Shown here piece by piece: positions 31,667-40,290 of a stretch of DNA of 64,000 nt. Positions within the stretch are counted from its first letter, which is position 1; every line of letters begins with the position of its first letter. The stretch is from contig NZ_CP012601.1 of assembly GCF_001278755.1 (NCBI RefSeq), positions 1,922,001-1,986,000 of the forward strand, in the 5' to 3' direction. The notes below the pieces were generated by a model. It had not been told where the DNA came from. It ran no database searches and saw only the letters and a program-made list of their open reading frames with translations. Made by a program: the position numbers and the translations under genes. Source of the stretch: Bacillus sp. FJAT-22090 (GTDB lineage: Bacteria > Bacillota > Bacilli > Bacillales_A > Planococcaceae).

Positions 31667-31912
31667 CTAGAGTGTATTTTTTGATACAATTATAACATCT
31701 TTACCAATTATAGCTATATTTTGCACGGCAATTTTTTTAGTTTCGCTTTTTTTATTAAAGAATGCTGGATATGAACCTTGTGCTTCTACAATGAATGAAG
31801 TAATAAATCCTGTATCCTTATCAATTTCCGCATCAACAATATACCCCAATAATTGGCCACTTGTTGCTTCTATAACTTCCTTTTGTTGCGCATCAGAAAA
31901 TTTCATCATCAT
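31667..31912 (-). CDS. ylmC: PRC-barrel sporulation protein YlmC/YmxH family
   Basis: The 81-residue protein is a single PRC-barrel domain (SGQLLGYIVDAEIDKDTGFI, then IIGKDVIIV). YlmC and YmxH are small sporulation-associated proteins of unclear function. Three consecutive ATG codons follow AGGAGGATG, so the exact start is ambiguous by one or two codons. Confidence 0.87.
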   Translation of the reverse strand: MMMKFSDAQQKEVIEATSGQLLGYIVDAEIDKDTGFITSFIVEAQGSYPAFFNKKSETKKIAVQNIAIIGKDVIIVSKNTL

Positions 31913-31944
31913 CCTCCTTTCCCCATTATATGAATAGAAAAATA

Positions 31945-31980
31945 AAAAAACGCTTTTTCATTTGAGAAAAAGCGTTTTTT
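31945..31980. terminator. Bidirectional terminator after sigG
   Basis: AAAAAACGCTTTTTC pairs with GAAAAAGCGTTTTTT across a short ATTT loop. It separates sigG from ylmC. Confidence 0.92.
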
Positions 31981-32001
31981 ATATGAGAATGTTTTGTATT
32001 A

Positions 32002-32787
32002 CTATTCTTTCGGATTTAACTGCCCTTGGATAATAGATAATGCGCTTTTCTCTAGCCTTGAAATTTGAGCTTGTGATAAGCCAAGATCGCTTGCTATTTC
32101 CGTTTGGGTAGCCCCGTAGTATATTCGTTTTGTTAGGATTTTCTTTTGCCTAGCATCTAACTTTTGAAATGTATCTTTTACTGTAAAATAAGTTACCCAT
32201 TGTTCTTCCGATACATCATTATCACATAATTGATCCATCATATAGATAGCGTCTCCTCCATCGCTAAAAATTGGTTCTTGTAACGATACTGGATCCTGAA
32301 TTGCATCTAATGATAATAAAATATCTTCCACTGGAATTTCTAATATTTGTGACAAATCTTCAAGTGTCGGTTCTTGTAAATTATCGTTAATATACTGTTC
32401 TTTTGCTTTCATTGCTTTATATGCGATATCTCTTAAAGATCTAGAAACACGGACAGAATGATGGTCGCGTAAATGCCTTTTAATTTCTCCAATTATCATT
32501 GGTACGGCATATGTTGAAAAACGGACGTTATGCTTTAAATCAAAATTTTCAATTGACTTGATAAGACCAATACAGCCAACTTGGAAAAGGTCATCAGCCT
32601 GTTCACCACGATATGCAAATCGTTGAACAAGACTTAAAACTAATCTTAAATTACACATGACTAGCTCATCTTTTACAGATTCTTCGCCTGCTTGTAATCG
32701 AATAAACAGTTCTTTCATTTGTTCGTGGGAAAGTAAAGGAAGCTTAGATGTATCAATGCCGCATAATTCTACTTTTGTTCTCGTCAT
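32002..32787 (-). CDS. sigG: RNA polymerase sigma-G (late forespore)
   Basis: The 261-residue factor matches B. subtilis SigG (260). Region 2 includes DDLFQVGCIGLIKSIENFD and FSTYAVPMIIGEIKRHLRDH. Region 4 ends with a helix-turn-helix (TQTEIASDLGLSQAQISRLEK). The N-terminal MTRTKVELCGIDTSKLPLL is characteristic of sigma-G. It directs late forespore genes after engulfment. It follows sigE by 91 nt, as in the canonical spoIIG locus. Confidence 0.97.
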   Translation of the reverse strand: MTRTKVELCGIDTSKLPLLSHEQMKELFIRLQAGEESVKDELVMCNLRLVLSLVQRFAYRGEQADDLFQVGCIGLIKSIENFDLKHNVRFSTYAVPMIIGEIKRHLRDHHSVRVSRSLRDIAYKAMKAKEQYINDNLQEPTLEDLSQILEIPVEDILLSLDAIQDPVSLQEPIFSDGGDAIYMMDQLCDNDVSEEQWVTYFTVKDTFQKLDARQKKILTKRIYYGATQTEIASDLGLSQAQISRLEKSALSIIQGQLNPKE

Positions 32788-32878
32788 AGATCTTCCTCCG
32801 GACTCTTTTAATAGTTCTTAATCAGTTTGTCCGAGAGAATGAACTTTATTCGAAAGGTGCGACATCCAATTTCACCCA

Positions 32879-33586
32879 TTAGGCTATCGGTTCATTTAAA
32901 AGCTCTTTTAAATCCAATATTATTTTCTTCTCTAAACGAGAAATATAAGATTGAGAAATACCAAGATGATCTGCTACTTCTTTTTGAGTCATTTCCTCTT
33001 TTCCATTTAATCCAAAACGACATTGCATAATATATTTTTCTCGATTCCCCAATAGATTAATCGCGTCAAACACGTGTTGTCGCTCTAACTTTTTCTCGAC
33101 ATCTTCAATAATCAAATCTTCACTTGTTCCTAAAATATCTGATAGAAGGAGTTCATTACCATCTGAATCAGAATTCAAAGGTTCGTCAAAAGAAACCTCC
33201 GATTTCATTCGATTCGTTTTTCTCAAATGCATTAATATTTCATTTTCGATGCACCTTGATGCGTATGTTGCCAGTTTAATACCTTTATCCAAATTAAAAG
33301 TTTCCACCGCTTTTATAAGACCAATCGAACCAATACTTATTAAATCCTCTATATTCGTATTAGTTTGATCAAATCTTCGTGCTATATAAACTACAAGACG
33401 TAGATTTCGTTCTATTAAAACATCTCGTGCATATTCATCTCCATCCATAAAAGCAAGGAGCATCTCTCTCTCTTCTTCTCTTGTTAGTGGTTTTGGTAAA
33501 GATTCATTTCCACCAATGTAGTGTACACTACTCTTCCTTAGAGAGATTATCCAAAAATAGATTCGACGAAAAAACTTTAACAACAT
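32879..33586 (-). CDS. sigE: RNA polymerase sigma-E precursor (early mother cell)
   Basis: The 235-residue protein carries a hydrophobic, basic pro-sequence (about residues 1-22, [19 protein letters not shown]) ahead of YIGGNESLP, the site cut by SpoIIGA. Regions 2 ([20 protein letters not shown]) and 4 ([21 protein letters not shown]) are intact. Its start overlaps the spoIIGA stop by 1 nt (TAATG). Confidence 0.97.
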   Translation of the reverse strand: MLLKFFRRIYFWIISLRKSSVHYIGGNESLPKPLTREEEREMLLAFMDGDEYARDVLIERNLRLVVYIARRFDQTNTNIEDLISIGSIGLIKAVETFNLDKGIKLATYASRCIENEILMHLRKTNRMKSEVSFDEPLNSDSDGNELLLSDILGTSEDLIIEDVEKKLERQHVFDAINLLGNREKYIMQCRFGLNGKEEMTQKEVADHLGISQSYISRLEKKIILDLKELLNEPIA

Positions 33587-34428
33587 TAACTGACACTCCT
33601 TTTCTTTAGATGATAGTAGGAAGAGCTATGTAAGATTCCTTCAGCTCCATGTGGAAATTTATCACGCAACCTCGTCATGACTATATAACCTCTTGGTAAA
33701 TTTTGTTCGTTCACTTTCCACTCATCATACTTCATCCCTATGACCCATGTTTTTTCTTGTTGAATCGTAGTAATTGGTATTAATCTTAATTTGCTTATGA
33801 ACTCTTTTGGCAGGTTGTCCAAGCCAACTTTTCGATCGAACTCCCAATCACAAATTGCTTGAAACAAAGACTCTGGAAGAATATCTTGTAACATTTCTGC
33901 AGCAACAAAATGAACCGGATCATTAGAAAGTGGTTCTTTGCAAACATTCCCTGAGTCTATAAAAAGGGTTAATTCCTTTGTTTGTCCAAACAAACGGAGA
34001 TGTGAGGAGAATAACAGCTCTCTTTCTGAATTAGCAATATTAATATGCAATACATGCTTTGTTAATAAATACAAGCCTCCTGTGGCAATCAAAGCGAAGT
34101 TTACTAACATGAAGAGACTGCTACTGGTGTGATAGAGTGGAGCGAGAGCTGTAAGTAAACCTCCAGCAAATAGACTTGCAAGTAAAGTAAGTGCAATAGC
34201 CTTAATGATTTGTGAACGTTTACGCCAAAAAGCTATACCGATCATAAGAAAGAAAGATAAGAAAACAGTAATGAAATAGTGTGAGAATGTGACTGTAATT
34301 GTTCCTGCGATAAAAGCGGATAAAAACAAATATCTTTTTTTGTTTTCAATCCAGCCAATACGATTTGCAAATGCTAAAACAGTGTAATTAAAAAAAGTAT
34401 TGGTTGCAATCATTACTTCTGCATACAT
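33586..34428 (-). CDS. spoIIGA: Sporulation sigma-E processing peptidase SpoIIGA
   Basis: The 280-residue membrane aspartic protease has about five N-terminal transmembrane helices and a cytoplasmic domain with LFIDSGN. D158 is the catalytic Asp. SpoIIGA cleaves pro-sigma-E after a signal from SpoIIR. ATG 34428 follows AAAGGAGGG; an in-frame extension to 34482 overlaps the promoter and is rejected. Sequence drift is strong, but length, topology and context are conclusive. Confidence 0.93.
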   Translation of the reverse strand: MYAEVMIATNTFFNYTVLAFANRIGWIENKKRYLFLSAFIAGTITVTFSHYFITVFLSFFLMIGIAFWRKRSQIIKAIALTLLASLFAGGLLTALAPLYHTSSSLFMLVNFALIATGGLYLLTKHVLHINIANSERELLFSSHLRLFGQTKELTLFIDSGNVCKEPLSNDPVHFVAAEMLQDILPESLFQAICDWEFDRKVGLDNLPKEFISKLRLIPITTIQQEKTWVIGMKYDEWKVNEQNLPRGYIVMTRLRDKFPHGAEGILHSSSYYHLKKRSVS

Positions 34429-34449
34429 AGCTTCCCTCCTTTTGATTAA

Positions 34450-34517
34450 ATCGTAACATGTCATTTGTAAGAAAAATGTCAAATCAGGGGAGAGAAATCA
34501 TTCTTTTTTTACGACAA
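34450..34517 (-). promoter_or_regulatory. Spo0A-dependent spoIIG-type promoter
   Basis: On the minus strand, a 0A-box-like TTGTCGTA (34510-34517) precedes TTGACA (34477-34482). TACGAT (34450-34455) follows after a 21-nt spacer. TTTGACA itself matches a reversed 0A box in six of seven positions. An overlong spacer is the known hallmark of the spoIIG promoter. Confidence 0.65.
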
Positions 34518-34650
34518 GAAGTGCTATATAGAATAACTAAATTTCAGTGAAAAGGGTAATAGAAGAGAAAGAGGCAAGTTAAAGATATGAGGTTTGTTAT
34601 CAAATTAGTGAAAAAGTAAGATATGAAAGGCAAAATCACTATCTAGAGGC

Positions 34651-34742
34651 TTTCGCGCTTTTCCGCAAGTCCGCAAGAGCCGCTGTATGCGCTAGCGCAT
34701 ACAGCGGCTCATAGGACACGTCATGCGGCTGGAAAGGCGTGA
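34651..34742. repeat. Intergenic element with a 34-bp perfect palindrome
   Basis: Nucleotides 34677-34710 are a perfect palindrome (GAGCCGCTGTATGCG, CTAG centre, then the complement). They are nested in imperfect outer arms, TTCGCGCTTTTCC near 34661 against GGAAAGGCGTGAA near 34741. It is GC-richer than its surroundings, with no ORF or terminator features. Confidence 0.8.
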
Positions 34743-34828
34743 ATGCCAGTGTAATAAAATCTGCCAAAAGAGGTAGCTTTACTCAATTAAAAGTAAGATA
34801 GTAGATATCTATAAGGAATTGTTTCTAA

Positions 34829-35001
34829 GGCAAGGGCCACCACGAAGACTCCTGTGGGAACAGCTTGAGCAGAAGACCCCGCAGTTGAGGGGAAGGCAAT
34901 CTAAGTTCGCCGCATCCTGCGGCAACGATTGCATGACCAACATCGTGTTGGCCTAGGAGGCTGAAGCCAAGCCCACGGAAAGCGAAGTGGTGGTCCTTGC
35001 C
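34829..35001. repeat. 173-bp intergenic palindromic repeat carrying the RNA-like module
   Basis: Terminal arms GGCAAGGGCCACCAC (34829-34843) and GTGGTGGTCCTTGCC (34987-35001) pair over 15 bp with one G-U. Inner TGTGGG/CCCACGG arms are also present. The motifs GACTCCTGTGGGAA and CCCACGGAAAGCGAAGTGG belong to a repeat type common between Planococcaceae genes. A minus-strand ORF across it is spurious. Confidence 0.8.
34896..34953 (+). ncRNA. Two-hairpin RNA-like module, copy B (Bacillaceae-1-like)
   Basis: GCAATC/GATTGC encloses GCCGC-AUCCU-GCGGC, followed by CCAAC-AUCGU-GUUGG. All stems differ from copy A (25155-25210) yet remain paired, while linkers are identical. The AUCCU loop fits the RUCCU consensus of Bacillaceae-1 RNA. 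Confidence 0.55.
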
Positions 35002-35092
35002 GAATTTAATATACAACTCTATGCATCCAAAATTGAGTTTGTCTACAGTAAAAAGCAACCACCTGTTGGTGATTGCTTCTTTGTTTAGGAAT

Positions 35093-36250
35093 TTAGTTTC
35101 TTCTTTGACGGTTTCTTAAGAATGTTGGTATATCTAATGCATCCTCTTGCTGGTGTTGTACATTCGGTCGCTCTTGGTGTAATGGTTGTTGTTGTTCTTC
35201 TTTACGTTGCTCACGAAGTGGAGGAGGAGTAGTTGCCGCTTGTTGTGCACGTGCTGCTCCAAACCCAGTATTTCTTGGTTTATTTTGAGTAAGCAATTCT
35301 TCATTGAAACCAGTTGCTATTACCGTAACTATAATTTCATCCTTTAAATTATCATTAATAACCGAACCAAATATCATATTCACTTCTTCATCTGAAGCAG
35401 AAGCAACGATATCTGCAGCTTCTTGAACCTCAAATAGACTTAAATTTGATCCGCCTGTAATATTCATTAGGACTCCTGTAGCTCCATCAATTGAAGTTTC
35501 TAGAAGTGGGCTTGAAATTGCTTTTTTTGCAGCTTCAGCAGCTCGATTATCTCCACCTGAAATACCGATACCCATTAGAGCTGCACCTTTGTTAGACATA
35601 ATCGTTTTAACATCGGCAAAGTCAAGGTTGATCAAACCAGGAACAGCGATTAGATCTGAAATACCTTGAACCCCTTGACGTAATACGTTATCTGCTTCTC
35701 TAAATGCCTCAAGCATTGGAGTATTTTTGTCAACAATTTCAAGAAGACGATCGTTAGGAATTACAATCAGTGTATCTACAGCTTCTTTCATCATACCAAT
35801 ACCGCCAATTGCCTGAGTCGAACGTTTACGACCTTCAAAAGTGAATGGACGAGTCACAACTCCTACAGTTAACGCACCAATATCACGTGCGATTTGGGCA
35901 ATTACAGGAGCTGCTCCTGTTCCAGTTCCTCCGCCCATTCCAGCTGTAACAAAGACCATATCAGCGCCTCTTAATGCTTCCTCAATTTGCTCTTTACTTT
36001 CTTCTGCTGCTTTCTTACCAACTTCCGGATTTGCCCCTGCTCCAAGTCCACGAGTAAGTTTTCCACCAATTTGTAATCTAACTTCTGCTTTAGACATGTT
36101 AAGCGCTTGGGCATCCGTGTTTACAGCTATAAAGTCAACACCCTGTACTCCATGTTCGATCATTCGATTTACTGCATTATTACCGCCGCCACCTACTCCA
36201 ATAACTTTAATAATGGCTAATTGGTCATCGTTCGTTTCAAATTCTAGCAT
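35093..36250 (-). CDS. ftsZ: Cell division GTPase FtsZ
   Basis: The 385-residue tubulin homologue has the GTP-binding G-box [10 protein letters not shown] at about 108-117 and a NTD motif in [11 protein letters not shown]. The T7 loop is [12 protein letters not shown] Gln-rich linker (about 320-370) leads to the C-terminal [10 protein letters not shown] peptide that binds FtsA/SepF. ATG 36250 follows AGGAGG. Confidence 0.98.
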   Translation of the reverse strand: MLEFETNDDQLAIIKVIGVGGGGNNAVNRMIEHGVQGVDFIAVNTDAQALNMSKAEVRLQIGGKLTRGLGAGANPEVGKKAAEESKEQIEEALRGADMVFVTAGMGGGTGTGAAPVIAQIARDIGALTVGVVTRPFTFEGRKRSTQAIGGIGMMKEAVDTLIVIPNDRLLEIVDKNTPMLEAFREADNVLRQGVQGISDLIAVPGLINLDFADVKTIMSNKGAALMGIGISGGDNRAAEAAKKAISSPLLETSIDGATGVLMNITGGSNLSLFEVQEAADIVASASDEEVNMIFGSVINDNLKDEIIVTVIATGFNEELLTQNKPRNTGFGAARAQQAATTPPPLREQRKEEQQQPLHQERPNVQHQQEDALDIPTFLRNRQRRN

Positions 36251-36292
36251 GCTATTGCCTCCTATATTCTTTCAACTATGATAATGGTTTTG

Positions 36293-37585
36293 TTATTCAA
36301 AAAACTTATCGAAAAATTTCTTGGCTTTGGTAATTGCACTTTCTTTGTTTTCATTGTTCCCGTTTTGAACGGTCTGTTTTTGTTTCTTAGGACTTGGTGT
36401 TGATTCAGTTTGTGCCATTTGTGATAATGCATGGCTGCTACCAATTTTACCATAGAAAAGATCTTCTTTATAGGCATATCTTATAAGACCAACAGCAGTT
36501 GTATATTGTGGTTCACGAACACCAATATAATCCGGCGTGTATAAACGTACTCTTGTTTGTAGAATATGTCTTGCAAGTTGTCCAATACCTTCTAGCTTGG
36601 CAACTCCACCAGTAATTACAACACCACCAGGTAAGTCTTGTAGACCCATTCGGTAAAATTCTTCTAAAACCAACTCGAAAAGCTCTTCTAAACGAACACC
36701 AATAATTTCAGCTATATATCTCTGAGAATATTGTTCTTTCATATCTGCGCCAATGACTGGTACTTCAAAAAGCTCATCATCTGATGCATCATCATAGAAG
36801 GCATGTCCATATTGAATTTTAATTTTTTCAGCTTGTTCTGTAGGTGTTTTTAATACAATCGATAAATCTTTTGTAATATGATCGCCACCTACTGGTATTA
36901 CGGAAGTATTAATTAAATGTCCTTCGCTAAAAATGGCGATGGTGGTAGATCCTCCACCTATATCTATATAGGCAGTACCGTGATTTTTTTCATCTTCGGT
37001 TAAAGCAAAATAACCACCAGCTAATGGCTGTAAATATATCTCTCTTATTTGTAACCCAGCTCGTTCCACACATCTTAACACATTATGTAAAATTGTTTTT
37101 GATGTAGTCATCATGATTCCATCCATTTCTAGACGGGTTCCAATCATTCCTCGCGGATCTTTAATTTCATCAAGATGATCGACGATAAATTGCTTAGGAG
37201 CTATATTGATCAGTTCACGTTCAGGAGGAATTGACATTACTTGAGCAGATTCAATCACTCTATCTAAATCTGTATCTGTAATTTCTCTGTCCTCACGATT
37301 AACAGCAACTACACCTTTTACGTTTTGAATGTTTGCTAGATTAGCAGGAATACCAAGCACTATTTCTTGAATTGACATCCCAATCATACGTTCAGCTTCA
37401 CTAACAGCTTTCTTAATGGACTGCACGGTTGCGTCTATATCTACAATGGAACCTTTACGAATCCCATTTGATTTAACATTTCCTACACCAATAACATGCA
37501 GCGAGTCATCACTCATTTCACCGATTAAAACTTTAATCGATGACGACCCAATATCTAATGATACGTACAATTCTGATTGATTCAA
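36293..37585 (-). CDS. ftsA: Cell division protein FtsA
   Basis: The 430-residue actin-like ATPase has phosphate loops SLDIGSSSIKVLIGE near the N terminus and AYIDIGGGSTTIAIF at about 203-217. An amphipathic C-terminal helix (AKKFFDKFFE) anchors FtsZ to the membrane. The start is TTG 37585, correctly spaced after AGGAGGTG. It lies 42 nt upstream of ftsZ. Confidence 0.96.
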   Translation of the reverse strand: MNQSELYVSLDIGSSSIKVLIGEMSDDSLHVIGVGNVKSNGIRKGSIVDIDATVQSIKKAVSEAERMIGMSIQEIVLGIPANLANIQNVKGVVAVNREDREITDTDLDRVIESAQVMSIPPERELINIAPKQFIVDHLDEIKDPRGMIGTRLEMDGIMMTTSKTILHNVLRCVERAGLQIREIYLQPLAGGYFALTEDEKNHGTAYIDIGGGSTTIAIFSEGHLINTSVIPVGGDHITKDLSIVLKTPTEQAEKIKIQYGHAFYDDASDDELFEVPVIGADMKEQYSQRYIAEIIGVRLEELFELVLEEFYRMGLQDLPGGVVITGGVAKLEGIGQLARHILQTRVRLYTPDYIGVREPQYTTAVGLIRYAYKEDLFYGKIGSSHALSQMAQTESTPSPKKQKQTVQNGNNENKESAITKAKKFFDKFFE

Positions 37586-37696
37586 CCCGTGGCACCTCCT
37601 AAAAACTCTTTATTTATTATTCTATTGTAAAAAACTAATAAAGTCTAAAAATTTCTAATCAAATAGTCGATATTTCATGACTTTACGCAAATATGA

Positions 37697-38047
37697 CTAT
37701 GTATTATTTCTTTCAGACCACTTTGTCAAAATTAACCGACGTATAACCGCAATATTTTGGAATAAACGTACTCCAAAAGCAAAGATTGCAGCTAAATATA
37801 AGTCAACACCTAAATGTACTCCTAAAAAAGCTAGGGCGGCTGCTAAAACTATGTTAAAGAAAAATCCAGAGACAAATACCTTATCATCATACACCCCTTG
37901 TAAATGGGCCCTAATTCCTCCAAATAAAGTATCTAATGCTGCAAGTACAGCTATAGACAAATAATTTTCATATATCTCCGGGATTTGTATATCTGTTAAA
38001 AGACCAAGTGAAATTCCAAGTATTAGACCTAATAACGGCAACCACAT
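37697..38047 (-). CDS. sbp: Small basic protein Sbp (DUF1290)
   Basis: The 116-residue membrane protein has four hydrophobic segments and the family motif LDTLFGGIRAHLQGVYDDKVFVSGF. It is conserved between ylxX and ftsA in Bacillales, and its function is unknown. It begins 4 nt after the ylxX stop. Confidence 0.92.
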   Translation of the reverse strand: MWLPLLGLILGISLGLLTDIQIPEIYENYLSIAVLAALDTLFGGIRAHLQGVYDDKVFVSGFFFNIVLAAALAFLGVHLGVDLYLAAIFAFGVRLFQNIAVIRRLILTKWSERNNT

Positions 38048-38051
38048 TTAT

Positions 38052-38771
38052 TTACTCTCCTCCTGGAATTTCAAATAAAAATTGTTTATTGATTGATTGA
38101 TCATAAGCACCTATGTTTAAATCGGTTACCGGTTCTCCAACTACTAGTTTTAAGTTATCAATGTAAAAGTCATCTCCGATAGTTGAAGCCTCTAATTGAT
38201 TATACATTTTTTTAGCGTCGTCGTAAGTGGTTGTGCCAATTTTTATCGTAAATGGAGCCGTTTTTATAGCAAGATTATTAACGGTTGTCCTTCCATTCAC
38301 ATCCCTTATTGCTGAAGAATAAATCATCCTTTTTCCATCGACTTCAATCGCTTTAGCTTTGAAATGATTAATTTCATTTATAAGACGAACAAGTAAATCA
38401 GGAGTTATTCCTTCAATAGCTTGTCCAACAGCAATACTTTCTAAGGATGGTTCCACAGTTATTGTTAAGCCCGGGCCATTAAAATCTTTTAATCCAATGT
38501 CTTGTTTCAACTGTTCGACGGTTTCATTCAAAGCAGTTTTGGGACTTTCGTTTACCATATTTTCATATTTATCAATCGTTTGCTCCAACACACGCACTTC
38601 CGACAATAATTCTGAATGTAATTCAGTTTCTTTTGCAAGCTCTTGTCGTATTGCCCAAACATCCCTAGTATCTCGTTCCTCAGGTTTTTGTACAGTATTG
38701 TACTGGACTGCTAACATAAAGCCAACTATTAACAAAATTAATGTAAACCGAATATAGACGGTTTTTTTCAT
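38052..38771 (-). CDS. ylxX: DUF881 protein YlxX
   Basis: The 239-residue protein has one N-terminal transmembrane helix, a short coiled coil (about 38-85) and a DUF881 domain (GPGLTITVEP, LLVRLINEINHFKAKAIEVDGKR). A division-related extracellular role is presumed from position only. ATG 38771 follows AAGGAGG. Confidence 0.88.
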   Translation of the reverse strand: MKKTVYIRFTLILLIVGFMLAVQYNTVQKPEERDTRDVWAIRQELAKETELHSELLSEVRVLEQTIDKYENMVNESPKTALNETVEQLKQDIGLKDFNGPGLTITVEPSLESIAVGQAIEGITPDLLVRLINEINHFKAKAIEVDGKRMIYSSAIRDVNGRTTVNNLAIKTAPFTIKIGTTTYDDAKKMYNQLEASTIGDDFYIDNLKLVVGEPVTDLNIGAYDQSINKQFLFEIPGGE

Positions 38772-38794
38772 TTATTCGGCCTCCTTCACCTTGT

Positions 38795-39514
38795 TTAATT
38801 TTTGTCGTCACGTAAAGCAGGCATCGTTATTCTCCCTTTTTCCTCCACAGTTACGATAATGTTATCACTTGTTAATTGATCAACAACACCTCCACCTAGA
38901 TTGACAGAAGCAAGTAATACCTCTGGATCGCCTACAGCCTCAATCGTAAAAGGTGCTGGAAACGTTTTACCGTCAACTGTAATAACTGGACCTGTACAAC
39001 GAATATAGGAATTTGAATGGAGTCTTTGCCCATTGATAGATACAGCTTCTGCACCAGATATTTTTAACTCATTAATGACCTTAAATACATGGCTCTCATG
39101 GACAATATAATCATTTGGATTCTCTTGTGACGGGTTATAAGCACCATCTTGAAGAGAGACTGCAATTCCTTTTCCTTCGGAAGGAATGTCACCAATTAAT
39201 AATCGTAACATTTCTGCCTCATCCACTAACTCTTCAACGTTCTCTTCACTATTCACAAAAGACTGTTCAAATTCTTTGATTTCATGCTGTTTCTCATTTA
39301 TTTCATCCGAGAGCTCATTATTTCTTTCTTTTTGCTCGATTAACTCTTTTTTGTATTTTTCCTGTTCATTAAAATTTACAGAGTTTTTAGCTTGTTCTTT
39401 GTTTGCAGAAGAAATACTATACGAGTATGCGAGTATAAAACCTAACACTAAACTTACTAAAGAAATTAGTACTAGTCCTCTCGAAGGTATTCTAAGGAGT
39501 TTGTTCTTCTTCAA
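38795..39514 (-). CDS. ylxW: DUF881 protein YlxW
   Basis: A paralogue of the downstream ylxX: N-terminal transmembrane segment (about 10-30), coiled coil (about 38-90), then a DUF881 domain (GKGIAVSLQDGA, HVFKVINELKISGAEAVSINGQR). The preferred start is TTG 39514, 8 nt after GAGGAGG, inside the 3' end of divIB (23-nt overlap). An open frame to 39592 has no better site. Confidence 0.85.
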   Translation of the reverse strand: MKKNKLLRIPSRGLVLISLVSLVLGFILAYSYSISSANKEQAKNSVNFNEQEKYKKELIEQKERNNELSDEINEKQHEIKEFEQSFVNSEENVEELVDEAEMLRLLIGDIPSEGKGIAVSLQDGAYNPSQENPNDYIVHESHVFKVINELKISGAEAVSINGQRLHSNSYIRCTGPVITVDGKTFPAPFTIEAVGDPEVLLASVNLGGGVVDQLTSDNIIVTVEEKGRITMPALRDDKN

Positions 39515-40289
39515 CCTCCACCGCCTCCTCTTCAACAACATTGTTATACACTTCTTTATACGGTTGGAAAAAGGAGCCAACTTCAAGATCAATAATTCCT
39601 TTTATATCTGGTTCAAGCTGAGACACGATGGATGGATAGAAATTCATTTTTTCAGAGAAAGAAGGAATTATAGCTTGAACCTCATTTCCATCATTCATAA
39701 AAACTTGAATCGAATATGGGTCATTCTCTGTCGGCTTATAATTAATTTGAGAAATAGTTAATAATACTTCGGAGTCCAAGTTTTTTAACTCTTTTATGAG
39801 CCTTACCCTAATTTTCTCTTTATTAAAACCTGATAGGATAGGGCCATCTATTGGTACTACTTGTCCTTCAGGTTCTATAGTCTTCCCATTCTCTAGAATA
39901 ATATGAAGACCTTCACCGTTTTCCTCATAACCAACTTTTTTATATTCTTTTATTTGAATTTCTACACCAGTTAACCAAGTGCGTTTAACTTTAGCAGATT
40001 CCACCCAATCATTTTGTTCTATCATTTCTGTCACTTTGTTTTCTCTAAAGCCCCACATCGATTCTCCTAGTTGTAGTGTACTTTGTTCTATATATTGTTC
40101 ATCAGACAATAAAGAAGCACCACTAACTGTGATTGATTGAATCTGACTGTAAGAGGATTGAAAATATAAAACTATCAATAATGTAGTAACGAAGAGAAAA
40201 AGTAGAATGGAAAACTTTTTATTTGTTCTTCGTCTTCTACGTTCTTTAAAGGTTGGTATTCGATCTTCAATATCTATTACTTTTTCCAT
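39492..40289 (-). CDS. divIB: Cell division protein DivIB/FtsQ
   Basis: The 265-residue protein has a basic cytoplasmic tail (KERRRRRTNKK), one transmembrane helix (about 27-46), a POTRA domain starting IQSITVSGASLLSDE and a beta domain. An acidic C-terminal tail (VEEEAVEVEEEQTP) completes it. It forms the DivIB-FtsL-DivIC septal complex. It starts 1 nt after the spoVE stop. Confidence 0.94.
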   Translation of the reverse strand: MEKVIDIEDRIPTFKERRRRRTNKKFSILLFLFVTTLLIVLYFQSSYSQIQSITVSGASLLSDEQYIEQSTLQLGESMWGFRENKVTEMIEQNDWVESAKVKRTWLTGVEIQIKEYKKVGYEENGEGLHIILENGKTIEPEGQVVPIDGPILSGFNKEKIRVRLIKELKNLDSEVLLTISQINYKPTENDPYSIQVFMNDGNEVQAIIPSFSEKMNFYPSIVSQLEPDIKGIIDLEVGSFFQPYKEVYNNVVEEEAVEVEEEQTP

Positions 40290-40290
40290 T

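Noticed and set aside
34825..35058. 77-codon minus-strand ORF
   Set aside because: It spans the 173-bp palindromic repeat; its residues reflect repeat arms and it has no ribosome site.
35841..36281. 146-codon plus-strand ORF
   Set aside because: Antisense to the conserved N-terminal part of ftsZ; composition is the complement of Gly/Ala-rich codons.
39186..39761. 191-codon plus-strand ORF
   Set aside because: Antisense across ylxW and divIB, Ser/Phe/Leu-rich as expected of a complement of Glu/Lys-rich coding sequence.
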